A stretch of DNA of 37,679 nt from Mycobacterium kyorinense (GTDB taxonomy: Bacteria; Actinomycetota; Actinomycetes; Mycobacteriales; Mycobacteriaceae), in contig NZ_LZKJ01000171.1 in the NCBI RefSeq assembly GCF_001672775.1, forward strand, positions 1 through 37,679, read 5' to 3'. Each line of letters starts with the position of its first letter. Position 1 is the stretch's first letter. Positions 12,201 through 16,467 of this stretch are shown here, one piece after another. The position numbers and the translations under genes are program-made. Below the pieces are notes generated by a model. The model made no database searches. It worked only from the letters and a program-made list of their open reading frames with translations, and was not told the DNA's origin.

Positions 12201-12267
12201 GTTCGAGGCGCCATCGGTTAGCCGTCTCAGCCAAGAAATCCCGGACCTCAGCCCGGCGTCCGAATAG
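1..12267 (+). CDS. Non-ribosomal peptide synthetase, 3' part (C*-A-T-C-A-T-C-A-T-E-C-T)
   Basis: This is a multimodular NRPS. The reading frame is open from base 1, so the true start lies upstream and 4088 residues are visible. Residue 1 here is base 1. Domains: partial C1 (1-365, HHIAADG at 43), A1 (385-880), T1 (Ser 926), C2 (979-1420, HHIAADG at 1111), A2 (1449-1930), T2 (Ser 1973), C3 (2026-2470), A3 (2499-2990), T3 (Ser 3041), E (3099-3540, HHLAVDG at 3219), C4 (3567-4000, HHIVFDG at 3702) and T4 (Ser 4044). Every carrier domain keeps its GGDS motif. Selectivity codes aligned by eye to GrsA are DFWSVGMVHK for A1 and A3, close to the Thr code DFWNIGMVHK, and DVWTVVAMCK for A2, closest to Phe codes. 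E after A3 implies D-allo-Thr. No thioesterase, reductase or fourth A domain is present. The likely product is a lipopeptide core of glycopeptidolipid type. The family call is certain; the substrates are inferred. Confidence 0.96.
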   Translation, partial: AGQLQEAIEDSTRHCFDLASEIPLRARLFRVAEDEHVLVAVVHHIAADGWSITPLVADLGVAYVARRAGGAPQWAPLAVQYVDYTLWQRAQFGDLDDSESLIASQLAYWESALAGLPERVELPTDRPYPLVADFRGSSVAVDWPVELQQQIARVAREHNATSFMVVQAALAVLLAKLSASSDVAVGFPIAGRRDPVLDELVGFFVNTLVLRVDVAGDPTVAELLAQVRVRSLAAYEHQDVPFEVLVERLNPTRSRAHHPLVQVLLAWQNFAGDPVAGLGLGDLQITPVPIETHTARTDLTLSLAERFTDNGAPAGIGGTVEFRTDVFDAVSIETLIERLRRVLVALTADPARRVSTVDVLDAHEHARLDVIGNRTVLTQPAATFGSIPLVFAAQVARAPEAVAISFDSRSITYRELDEASNRVAHLLFDYGAGPGQCVALLMQRSADAVVAMLAVLKTGAAYLAIDPGHPDARIEFMVADAAPIAALTTAGLAGRLDGHQVAVIDIDDPAVDSQRSTALPAPDPDDIAYLIYTSGTTGLPKGVAIPHRNVVGLLDTLDADLELSSGQVWSQCHSLAFDFSVWEIFGALLHGGRLVVVADAVVRSPQELHALLAAEQVSVLSQTPSAFYALQTADALAPELGSQLKLETVVFGGEALEPQRLGSWLERHPGLPRLINMYGITETTVHASFREIVEADVDRGASPIGVPLAHLGFFVLDGWLRPVPTGVVGELYVAGAGLSYGYMRRSGLTSSRFVACPFGASGTRMYRTGDLARWGPDGQMEYLGRADEQVKIRGYRIELGEIQAALAGLTGVEQAAVIAREDHPGDKRLVGYVTGTADPVTARAKLAERLPSYMVPATVVLLDALPLTVNGKLDTRALPAPEYQDIDRYRAPASPTEEILAGIYAEVLGVERVGVDDSFFDLGGDSLSAMRVIAAVNKSLDAGVAVRVLFEAPTVAQLAPRLAAGGDVLAPLVAGERPAVVPLSFAQNRLWFLDQLQGPSPIYNMAVALRLDGRLDVEALGAALGDVVARHESLRTVFAATDGVPQQVVVPAERAELGWDIVDASGWPVGRLQEAVEGTTRHCFDLASEIPLRTRLFRIAEDEHVLVAVVHHIAADGVSMAPLVADLGVAYAARCAGGAPQWAPLAVQYVDYTLWQRAQFGDLDDSQSLIASQLAYWEGALAGMPERVELPTDRPYPLVADFRGASVPVEWPVELQQRVRTLAAEHNATSFMVVQAALAVLLAKISANPDVAVGFPIAGRRDPALDDLVGFFVNTLVLRVDVAGDPTVAELLAQVRARSLAAYEHQDVPFEVLVERLNPARSRAHHPLVQVLLAWQNTEPATLSLGDVHASPLTVATHTARMDVSFSLAERFTEDGELAGIGGAVEFRTDVFDALSIETLIARLERVLVAMTADPARRVSSVDVVEASEHRRLDEIGNRALLSLPTPAGVSIPALFAAQAERAPEAVALSCDGSPVTYRDLDEAANRLAHLLVDRGAGPGQCVGLLMERSAEAVVAMLAILKTQAAYLAIDPGHPDTRIEFMLADAAPIAVITTADLAGRLDGHEVAVIDVDDPAVDGQPSTALPAPGPDDVAYLIYTSGTTGLPKGVAIPHRSVTELLASLDGGLPHAGVWSQTHTLAFDVSVWEIFGALLRGGRLVVAPEWVTRSPEDLHALLVRERVDVLTQTPSAVAVLSPQGLESAALVVVGEACPAEVVDRWAPGRVMLNAYGPTETTMCVAISAPLVPGSGVPIGAPVAGAALFVLDGWLRPVPVGVVGELYVAGGGLAYGYRHRSGLTSSRFVACPFGGAGSRMYRTGDLVRWGADGQLRYLGRADEQVKIRGYRIELGEIQAALAALDGVEQAAVVAREDRPGDKRLVGYVIGTVDAASARAKLAERLPAFMVPAAVVVLEALPLTPNGKLDTRALPAPEYQSADHYRAPGNPVEEVLAGIYAQALGIERVGVDDSFFDLGGDSLSAMRVVAAINTALDAGVAVRVLFEAPTVAQLAPRLAAGGSGLEPLVASERPAVVPLSFAQNRLWFIDQLQGPSPVYNLAVALRLGGRLDPAALAAALADVVARHESLRTVFAAPDGFPQQVVLPAERAELGWDVIDARGWPANRLREAIEETARRPFDLATEIPLRARLFHVADEEHVLVAVVHHIAADGMSMRPLVADLGVAYASRSAGQTPGWAPLPVQYVDYTLWQRAQFGDLADRDSLISSQLAYWEGALAGIPERLALPTDRPYPPVADQRGASVAVEWPAELQQRVRALAAEHNATSFMVMQAALAMLLAKLSASSDVAVGFPIAGRRDPVLDELVGFFVNTLVLRVDVAGDPTVAELLAQVRSRSLAAYEHQDVPFEVLVERLNPTRSLTYHPLVQVVLAWQNFAADSVTGLGLGDLELTPLPVDTHTARMDLTFSLAERFTEAGELAGIGGTVEFRTDVFDTASIETLIERLQRVLIAMTADPAQQFSSIDVLGADEHADLDEWANRAVLSLPIPNGESIPGFFAAQVARVPDAVAVSFDGRTLSYRELDKASNRLAHLLVDHGAGAGQCVALLMERSTDAIVAMLAVLKTGAAYLAIDPGHPDARIGFMVADAAPIAALTTAGLTRRLAGHHVAVIDVHDPTVDSQPSIALPTPRPDDIAYLIYTSGTTGTPKGVAIPHRNVITLLETLDADLELSAGQVWTQCHSLAFDFSVWEVFGALLHGGRLVVVPDAVVRSPEELHTLLAAEQANVLSQTPAAFYALQTADALAPELGAQLKLETVVFGGEALEPQRLGGWLDHHPGLPRLINMYGITETTVHASFREIAETDVDRSASPIGVPLAHLGFFVLDGWLRPVPAGVVGELYVAGAGLAYGYVRRSALTSSRFVACPFGGPGARMYRTGDVVCWDPDGQLQYLGRADEQVKIRGYRIELGEIQAALARCDGVKQAVVIAREDHPGDKRLVGYVTGTADPVAARTRLAERLPAYMVPSAVVVLEALPLTVNGKLDTRALPAPGYQDSDRYRAPSDPVEETLAGIFAEVLGVKRVGVDDSFFELGGDSILSIQVVARARFAGLVFRPRDVFVEQTVARLARVARPARVARISGGADGPVDAGLGPVVATPIMRWLNSVEGPVEQFNQTVVVQAPAGVSQADVVVVVQALLDRHAMLRARVHDDGAGGWALRVPEVGSVDAHGCLISVEALSDEAVVAARSRLNPATGVLLSAVWASNTGQLVVIVHHLAVDGVSWRILLEDLNIAWAQHRSGQPVALPAGETSFARWSALLAQHAYHPEVVGQADTWKRVAKIPAMLPAVEPGVDTFAGAGHVTMELDPEITGMLLGEVPAAFHTGVHEVLLIAFGIAAAEFFGNPDAPIGIDVEGHGRYEELAEDVDLSRTVGWFTTKYPVAMRVGGLDWAQVLAGQAALGTAVKDVKEQLRALPDGLGYGLLRYLNTEVDLGGSDPAIGFNYLGRLGAPSAYASGDVWRVDQQAVGLTAAAAAIPMTLAHSVELNAATVDTDSGPQLHANWTWAPSVLDQAQVGRLGRLWFEALAGICAHVRGGGGGLTPSDVAPARLSRQQLDDLQARHRIADVLPLTPLQQGLLVHAGLAQASGDDVYAVQVVIDVAGPLQAARLREAVQTVVGRHPNLVARFVPGSGEPVQIIPADPVAPWRYIEIDGTGVEEQIEQVCAAERAGVFDLVTAPGFRVVLIRTGADHHRLVLTNHHIVFDGWSLPILLGEIFAAYNDARLPTPPPYRRFITWLTERDHHAAALAWGEVLAGLDTPTLLAPAQRWTAGPRDTTSLQLSKQLTRAISQLARTQQTTVNTVLQAAWAQLLMGLTGQRDVVFGAVVSGRPAELAGAEAMVGLLINTIPVRATTTAHTTTAELLHQLQTAHNHTIDHQHLGLTDIHHLSGHTQLFDTVFVYENYPTDTNALSSSHQLAITEFRDYYHYPLTIQAVPGHQLHLRVQYRTDIFDPTDIDTLTDHFQQVLMAMTTGPTQPLPTPTNLLAHRDAVRPAATAPHPGNGRHRAPDSLVEQILADIYAQVLGVDQVGVDDSFFDLGGDSVSAMRAIAAINATFDTHLSVLTLFEAPSVSRLSQEIPDLSPASE
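10699..12264 (+). other. Terminal C-T module without an adenylation domain
   Basis: After the E domain comes a condensation domain opening with a PLTPLQQGLL motif, as in DCL-type domains that accept a D-residue donor. It has an intact HHIVFDG active site near base 11104. It is followed directly by an RAPDSLVEQILADIY linker, the kind that follows A domains at the other modules, and a carrier domain with its GGDS serine codon at 12130. No A3-type YTSGTTG motif lies between them. The carrier must therefore be charged in trans, or the module serves release rather than extension. The stop follows about 45 codons after the carrier serine. Confidence 0.85.
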
Positions 12268-12291
12268 CAACGACGCCGTGACGCGCGGCGG

Positions 12292-12966
12292 TCACCACAT
12301 CAGTGGCACGAGGCGGTAGCGCACCTTCTGCGTGTACTCCTGGTATCCGGCCAACTCTTCCCGGAGCAGTTTCTCTTCGTCGCGGATGCGCATGCTGAGC
12401 ACGATCACGCCAGGTATGACGAAGATCAATCCCCAGAAGGATCCGAGTGCCAAAGGGGCGCCCACCAGCATGATCACGTTGCCGGTGTACATGGGGTGGC
12501 GCACCAGTCCGTACAGGCCGGTGGAGACGAGGGTCTGGCTTGACTCGACCCGTACGGTTGCGGCCGCGTGGCTGTTCTGAATGACGACCAGCATCATCAC
12601 GCTCAGGCCAACGGCCACCAGCACATCACCGACCAAGGAGATTGCCGTCGGTACCGGCGACCAGCCAAAGCGGCGGTCAAGGGCGCTGACCACGAACATT
12701 GACGTCAGCGACAGCCATAGGCCGCTCATCACTACCTTCTGCGCCGTGCGGGTCTCCGCCGTCGGCCCCCCACGCATTCGTCGTTGCAGCGCAATGGGAT
12801 TCGTACGTAGCAAGTAGGTGCTGGGAATCCATGTCGACAGGACGTATACCGCCAGAAACAGCCAGGCTTGCCAGTAGTTCACGGTGCCGGCCACCAAAAA
12901 CAGCATCGTGCCGAACACCACCGGCTCAACAAGGGCGAACAGCAGCATTTTAGGAGTGGTTTTCAC
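12292..12966 (-). CDS. ICMT/PEMT-family membrane methyltransferase
   Basis: This 224-residue integral membrane protein has about five hydrophobic segments. It carries the C-terminal signature of isoprenylcysteine carboxyl methyltransferase and phospholipid methyltransferase relatives: GLYGLVRHPMYTGN near residues 150-165, then RDEEKLLREELAGYQEY and a KVRYRLVP end. This motif block binds S-adenosylmethionine at the membrane face. The GTG start is set by an AAGGAGG ribosome site at 12971-12977. The gene converges on the NRPS with only 24 bases between the two stops, so they are not co-transcribed. Bacterial members methylate varied lipid or carboxyl substrates, and the substrate here is unknown. 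Methylation of the lipopeptide C-terminus is possible but unproven. Confidence 0.85.
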   Translation of the reverse strand: MKTTPKMLLFALVEPVVFGTMLFLVAGTVNYWQAWLFLAVYVLSTWIPSTYLLRTNPIALQRRMRGGPTAETRTAQKVVMSGLWLSLTSMFVVSALDRRFGWSPVPTAISLVGDVLVAVGLSVMMLVVIQNSHAAATVRVESSQTLVSTGLYGLVRHPMYTGNVIMLVGAPLALGSFWGLIFVIPGVIVLSMRIRDEEKLLREELAGYQEYTQKVRYRLVPLMW

Positions 12967-12970
12967 ACAT

Positions 12971-12977
12971 CCTCCTT
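12971..12977 (-). promoter_or_regulatory. Ribosome binding site AAGGAGG
   Basis: A full AAGGAGG lies four bases before the GTG codon at 12966 and fixes that start. An ATG at 12970 is in another frame. Confidence 0.7.
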
Positions 12978-13096
12978 ACCGGCGCGATGATAGCGAGCAC
13001 GAATAAAACCTGGTCGGGTGCGGCAAGTTTACGATGCCGATCCCAACGTCAAGCCAACACGTCGTGGTCGGGCCGCTTCGAAAGGTGCTCGTTGGC

Positions 13097-14197
13097 TCAC
13101 ACGATGTGAATCGTGACTTCTTGCATGGCATTTGCTCCGTACCCCAGCCGGTTCCACCGGGGCTTTCGGGGCTGACGGCAACCGGCGTGGTCGACGGCGC
13201 ACGCGCGCACCGTCACTGCTCCCGGGTCATCGAGCTCGATGCCCAGCTCCCACTGCCGCCAGCTGCCCCGCACCGGAGCGCCCGCAAGTCGGGCCTGCTG
13301 CCAGGGCCGCTCGTCCACGCTGACCCAGACGTGGGCGATGGGCGCCGCCCCGGACCAAGCCAGGCCCCGGATCGTCACCTCACCGCACTGAAGTTGTTGT
13401 CCTGCAACGGGTTGCGTGATTACCGCGCGGACCCGCTGATGCCGAACCGGCTCGCTCAGGATCTGTCCGTCGTGCAACCATTCGTAGCGGTATCGGTCGG
13501 TCTGGAAATGGCCTTCGAAGCTGTGGTCGATGACCTCGATGTCGGTCAACCATTTCACCGAGGCCATTCCATACCACCCCGGGACCACGAGGCGTAACGG
13601 GTAGCCGTGGTGGCGGGGCAGCGGCGCACCATTCATTTCGTAGGCCAGCAAGGCAGCACTATCGGCGATGTCGGCCAGCGCAAGGCTGCGCTCGAAGAAT
13701 GTGGTTTCAGTGCGCCCGTCGACGTGCCCGTAGTCGGCGCCCCGGAACACCACCTCGCACGCGTCGGCCGCCAGGCCCGCCTCGTCCAAGATGTCGACCA
13801 GTCGGACCCCGGTCCATGCGGCGGTGCCCGCCGCGCCGAGCCCCCACTGCAGGTCCGGCTGCTGTCGGTCCAGTGCGGAGCGGTTGTTTCCGGCGCATTC
13901 CAGCGTCACGACCCGGGTATGCGGGCGTCGCGCAAGCAACTCCTCGAGGCTATACGTCCGACGTCGCCGCACGTGACCGCCGACGGTGAGCCGCCAGTCG
14001 GTTGCGTCGACGGCCGGGATGGGGAAGTGATTACGCACGTAGAAGTGGTCGGTCGGGGTGATGTCCGCTCCGAGCATGGTGAGTCGCGGTGTTTCGGCGT
14101 TGAGCGGGTTGGCGGTGTGGACGCGCAAACCCGCGTCGACGGCCTGACGGCACGCCTCCTCCCAATCGACGGGTGGAGTGGTCAGCGCGGTGATCAT
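13097..14197 (-). CDS. Sulfite-oxidase-like molybdopterin oxidoreductase
   Basis: This 366-residue protein belongs to the sulfite oxidase (SUOX) fold. The N-terminal half carries the molybdopterin domain, with FYVRNHFPIP near residue 52 and VTLECAGNNRS near residue 96, whose cysteine is the expected molybdenum ligand. The C-terminal part (from about residue 255) looks like the Mo-co dimerisation domain, with IRGLAWSG and HVWVSVDE motifs. There is no Tat signal or heme domain, so it should be cytoplasmic and use an unknown electron acceptor. Its ATG overlaps the stop of the upstream MBL/rhodanese gene (ATGA at 14194-14197), so the two are translationally coupled. This pairing suggests oxidation of sulfite released from persulfides, though the substrate is inferred from the neighbour and the family. 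Confidence 0.88.
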   Translation of the reverse strand: MITALTTPPVDWEEACRQAVDAGLRVHTANPLNAETPRLTMLGADITPTDHFYVRNHFPIPAVDATDWRLTVGGHVRRRRTYSLEELLARRPHTRVVTLECAGNNRSALDRQQPDLQWGLGAAGTAAWTGVRLVDILDEAGLAADACEVVFRGADYGHVDGRTETTFFERSLALADIADSAALLAYEMNGAPLPRHHGYPLRLVVPGWYGMASVKWLTDIEVIDHSFEGHFQTDRYRYEWLHDGQILSEPVRHQRVRAVITQPVAGQQLQCGEVTIRGLAWSGAAPIAHVWVSVDERPWQQARLAGAPVRGSWRQWELGIELDDPGAVTVRACAVDHAGCRQPRKPRWNRLGYGANAMQEVTIHIV

Positions 14198-15588
14198 CGG
14201 GCCGCGACCGGCTCAGATGCCGGCAGCGCCGCCCAGGCGCCGTATCCGCCCACGAGATCAGACACATCGCCAAAGCCGGCTGCGGTCAACCAGCTTGCCG
14301 CGATCATCGAGCGGTATCCAGCGGCGCAGTAGACGGTGGTCGGGCGGGTGTGGTCCAGTTCGTGGGCCCGCTGCACCAGTTGGCTCAGCGGAATGTGTAC
14401 GGCGCCGGGGATCACGCCGTTGCTGAGTTCGCCGGGATTACGCACGTCGAGCACCACCAATCCCGGGTTGTCGGCCCGGTGCGTCGCCAGTGCCTCCGCT
14501 GTGCATCGTGAACTGGTCTCGATCGCTTCGGGATGGTCGACGAACGCGCCCAACGGGTTGTCGAGATAACCCACGACGTTGTCGTAGCCGATTCGGCCGA
14601 GTTGGATCGTGGCCTCGAGCTCCTTGCCTTCCGGGCACACCAGGACAAGACGCTGATCGGGACGCAGCACGCTGCCGGCATATTCGGCGAACCGCCCGTC
14701 GAGGCCGACGTTGACCGATCCGCGCAAGTGGCCGGCGGCGAATTCCGAGGGATCGCGCGCATCGAGCACGACCGCGCCGGTGGATCGCTGCGCGGCAAGT
14801 TCGGTGATCGACAGCGAGGCCGGCGCGGCTGCCTCGTCGAGCAGTGGACGCCGCTCGCGGTTGCGTTGGGCGGCGAAGGAGAAGTAGGGGGGTGCCGGCG
14901 GCTGGCCGGTCGTGACCGCGGTGACGAATTGTGCCTCGTCGCGCAGCGCCAGCGCCTGGTTGGTCCGTCGTTGTTGGCCGATGGTCGACGAGGTTTCGGC
15001 GGAAACGTTGCGGGCGCAGGGCGAACCCGGGCCGTGGGCGGGAAACACGCGAGTCTCGTCCGGCAGCGTCAACAGTTTGTGGTGCAGCGATTGGTAGAGC
15101 TGGTGCGCCATGTCGGCGCTGGTACAGCCGACGCCCGAAGACAAGTCGGGTCGGCCGACATCACCGATGAGCAGGGTGTCCCCGGTCAGCACACCGTAGG
15201 GGATGGCATGGTCGCGGTGCTCGTACACCGCAATGCTGATCGATTCTTGGGTGTGCCCGGGGGTCGCTCGAATCTCGAGTACCACCTGGCCGAGGTGCAG
15301 GCGTTGGCCGTCATGCAGCGATTCGATCGGGTAATCGGTGGTCACGCCTTCGCCGTAACAGATCGTGGCACCAGTCGCGGCGGCGAGTTCGAGGTGCCCG
15401 GAGAGGAAGTCGGCGTGGCAGTGGGTTTCGATCACCCGCTCGATGCATAGGCCGTCTTCCTCGGCGTCATGCCGGTAAACCGCGATGTCGCGGTGGGGAT
15501 CGACCACGACCGCGCGGCCCGACGCCGAGTCGCCGATCAAGTAGGACAGCTGGGATAAGGAAGCCAGGAAATACTGCCGGAAGATCAT
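14194..15588 (-). CDS. MBL-fold hydrolase with two rhodanese domains (persulfide dioxygenase-like)
   Basis: This 464-residue protein is cytoplasmic, with no signal peptide. Residues 1-240 form a metallo-beta-lactamase fold of the ETHE1/glyoxalase II group, with a THCHADFLSGH metal motif near residue 55 and further metal ligands in GHTQES and PAHGPGS. Two rhodanese domains follow. The first (about 265-355) has its cysteine in LVCPEGKE. The second (about 365-460) has a classic CAAGYRS loop. ETHE1-like enzymes oxidise a low-molecular-weight thiol persulfide to sulfite, and rhodaneses pass sulfane sulfur. The ATG start has an ideal AAAGGAG site seven bases upstream. The gene is first in an operon with the sulfite-oxidase-like gene, giving a plausible persulfide-to-sulfite-to-sulfate route. 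Confidence 0.9.
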   Translation of the reverse strand: MIFRQYFLASLSQLSYLIGDSASGRAVVVDPHRDIAVYRHDAEEDGLCIERVIETHCHADFLSGHLELAAATGATICYGEGVTTDYPIESLHDGQRLHLGQVVLEIRATPGHTQESISIAVYEHRDHAIPYGVLTGDTLLIGDVGRPDLSSGVGCTSADMAHQLYQSLHHKLLTLPDETRVFPAHGPGSPCARNVSAETSSTIGQQRRTNQALALRDEAQFVTAVTTGQPPAPPYFSFAAQRNRERRPLLDEAAAPASLSITELAAQRSTGAVVLDARDPSEFAAGHLRGSVNVGLDGRFAEYAGSVLRPDQRLVLVCPEGKELEATIQLGRIGYDNVVGYLDNPLGAFVDHPEAIETSSRCTAEALATHRADNPGLVVLDVRNPGELSNGVIPGAVHIPLSQLVQRAHELDHTRPTTVYCAAGYRSMIAASWLTAAGFGDVSDLVGGYGAWAALPASEPVAAR

Positions 15589-15595
15589 GTCGCCG

Positions 15596-15602
15596 CTCCT
15601 TT
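15596..15602 (-). promoter_or_regulatory. Ribosome binding site AAAGGAG
   Basis: A perfect AAAGGAG lies seven bases before the ATG of the MBL/rhodanese gene and fixes its start. Confidence 0.7.
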
Positions 15603-15654
15603 GATGAGCAACCGGGTGTTTCGGAGCTTAGGCGCGACGCCCGATGAATGCGAG

Positions 15655-15690
15655 TGTTTCGGTAAAAATACTTTAATTGGTAATCAAGGC
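15655..15690 (-). promoter_or_regulatory. AT-rich putative promoter/operator of the sulfur operon
   Basis: A short AT-rich island in GC-rich DNA contains TAAAAATACTTTAATTGGTA on the plus strand. On the minus strand it offers TAAAGT and TATTTT hexamers that fit the TANNNT -10 pattern, about 70-90 bases before the MBL/rhodanese start. The TTA-ATTGG-TAA core is a small inverted repeat. It could be the promoter or a binding site for a sulfide-responsive repressor. The role is inferred from position and composition only. Confidence 0.35.
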
Positions 15691-15763
15691 CGAATTGGCC
15701 AGGTATTACGGTATGCGGCGGGCGCGGCTTTGGTGAGGATCGGGCACACGATCGACAGCTACG

Positions 15764-15777
15764 GTATGCTGGCATAC
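15764..15777 (+). promoter_or_regulatory. vapBC operator palindrome over the -10 box
   Basis: GTATGC-TG-GCATAC is a perfect 6-2-6 inverted repeat ending one base before the vapB ATG. It overlaps a TATGCT -10 hexamer at 15765-15770 that would place the transcript start at the ATG, so the message is probably leaderless. The nine bases ACGGTATGC at 15761-15769 occur again at 15708-15716, giving a second half-site. Binding by the VapBC complex here would block the promoter, the usual mode of autoregulation in this family. Confidence 0.6.
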
Positions 15778-16005
15778 ATGAAGCGGACGACGGTCAAGAT
15801 CCCCGACGCGTTGGATGCTCGCCTGCGGCACGAGGCTAAGCGGCGGAATTTGACCATCTCGGACGTTAGCCGTGAAGCGCTCGAGGCATACCTTGGCCCG
15901 ACCGGTGCCCGTCGGCGCCTCAACGCAGCGGCCGCCGGCCGTAGCGGTCGAAGCGATGTCTCCGAGCGTATCGAGGAGATCCTGGCAGCCGAGGTCGGAC
16001 CATAG
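15778..16005 (+). CDS. vapB: VapB-type antitoxin
   Basis: This 75-residue protein begins MKRTTVKIPDALDARLRHEA, the pattern of a ribbon-helix-helix DNA-binding domain: a short beta strand then two helices to about residue 42. The C-terminal tail (residues 45-75) is Arg- and Ala-rich and is the likely region that wraps the toxin. The size and placement just upstream of a PIN-domain toxin are typical of VapB antitoxins. The start sits right after a -10 box and an operator palindrome, so leaderless, autoregulated expression is expected. The antitoxin neutralises VapC and represses the operon as a complex. Confidence 0.88.
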   Translation: MKRTTVKIPDALDARLRHEAKRRNLTISDVSREALEAYLGPTGARRRLNAAAAGRSGRSDVSERIEEILAAEVGP

Positions 16006-16010
16006 GGGCA

Positions 16011-16418
16011 ATTGTTGTCGATGCGGGTCCTCTATATGCGTATGTCGACGCCGACGACGCTCACCATGCGCCGTCGCTGGAACTTCTACAGACCCATCCG
16101 GGTCCGTTGATCGTCCCGACACTCGTCATCACCGAAGTGGTCTACCTGCTGGGCACCAGGCTGGGCGCCGAAGCTGAGGTGCGGTTCCTCGGCGACCTGG
16201 CCGATGGGGCGTTCGCCGTCGAACCGGTGGCCGCGGGAGATTGGCTGCGGATCGCTGAACTTGTTGCGCGGTACCGAGACTTGCCGCTTGGCACCGTAGA
16301 CGCCTCCGTGGTGACCACAGCAGAACGGTTGGGTATCAGCGATATCGCGACCGTCGACCGCAGTCACTTCACGGTCGTCCGGCCGTGCCATACCGAGAGC
16401 TTCACCGTTCTTCCGTGA
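16011..16418 (+). CDS. vapC: VapC-type PIN-domain ribonuclease toxin (non-canonical start)
   Basis: This is a PIN-domain toxin of about 135 residues. The acidic metal-binding set is complete: Asp in VVDAGPLYAY, Glu in VITEVVYLL, Asp in LGTVDASVV and Asp in IATVDRSHF. VapC toxins cleave tRNA or rRNA when VapB is degraded. The start is unusual: in this frame there is no ATG, GTG or TTG between the upstream stop at 15942-15944 and a TTG at 16107, and that TTG would delete the first catalytic Asp (codon 16020). The likely start is ATT at 16011, giving a normal-looking MVVDAG opening, or ATA at 16002 overlapping the vapB TAG as ATAG. The family call is firm; the start is uncertain. Confidence 0.85.
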   Translation: MVVDAGPLYAYVDADDAHHAPSLELLQTHPGPLIVPTLVITEVVYLLGTRLGAEAEVRFLGDLADGAFAVEPVAAGDWLRIAELVARYRDLPLGTVDASVVTTAERLGISDIATVDRSHFTVVRPCHTESFTVLP

Positions 16419-16467
16419 CTGTCGCGGTGTCGCCCGAGTCGTCTCACGACATGTGAGCCAAGTCGGG

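Noticed and set aside
12278..12295. GTGAC...GTCAC inverted repeat between the NRPS and ICMT genes as a terminator
   Set aside because: The stem is only 5 bp with an 8-base loop, no T-tract, and it overlaps the ICMT stop codon. Too weak to call.
14533..15450. 305-codon plus-strand frame opposite the MBL/rhodanese gene
   Set aside because: Antisense to a gene with intact metal-binding and rhodanese motifs; its own sequence is low-complexity with no recognisable domain.
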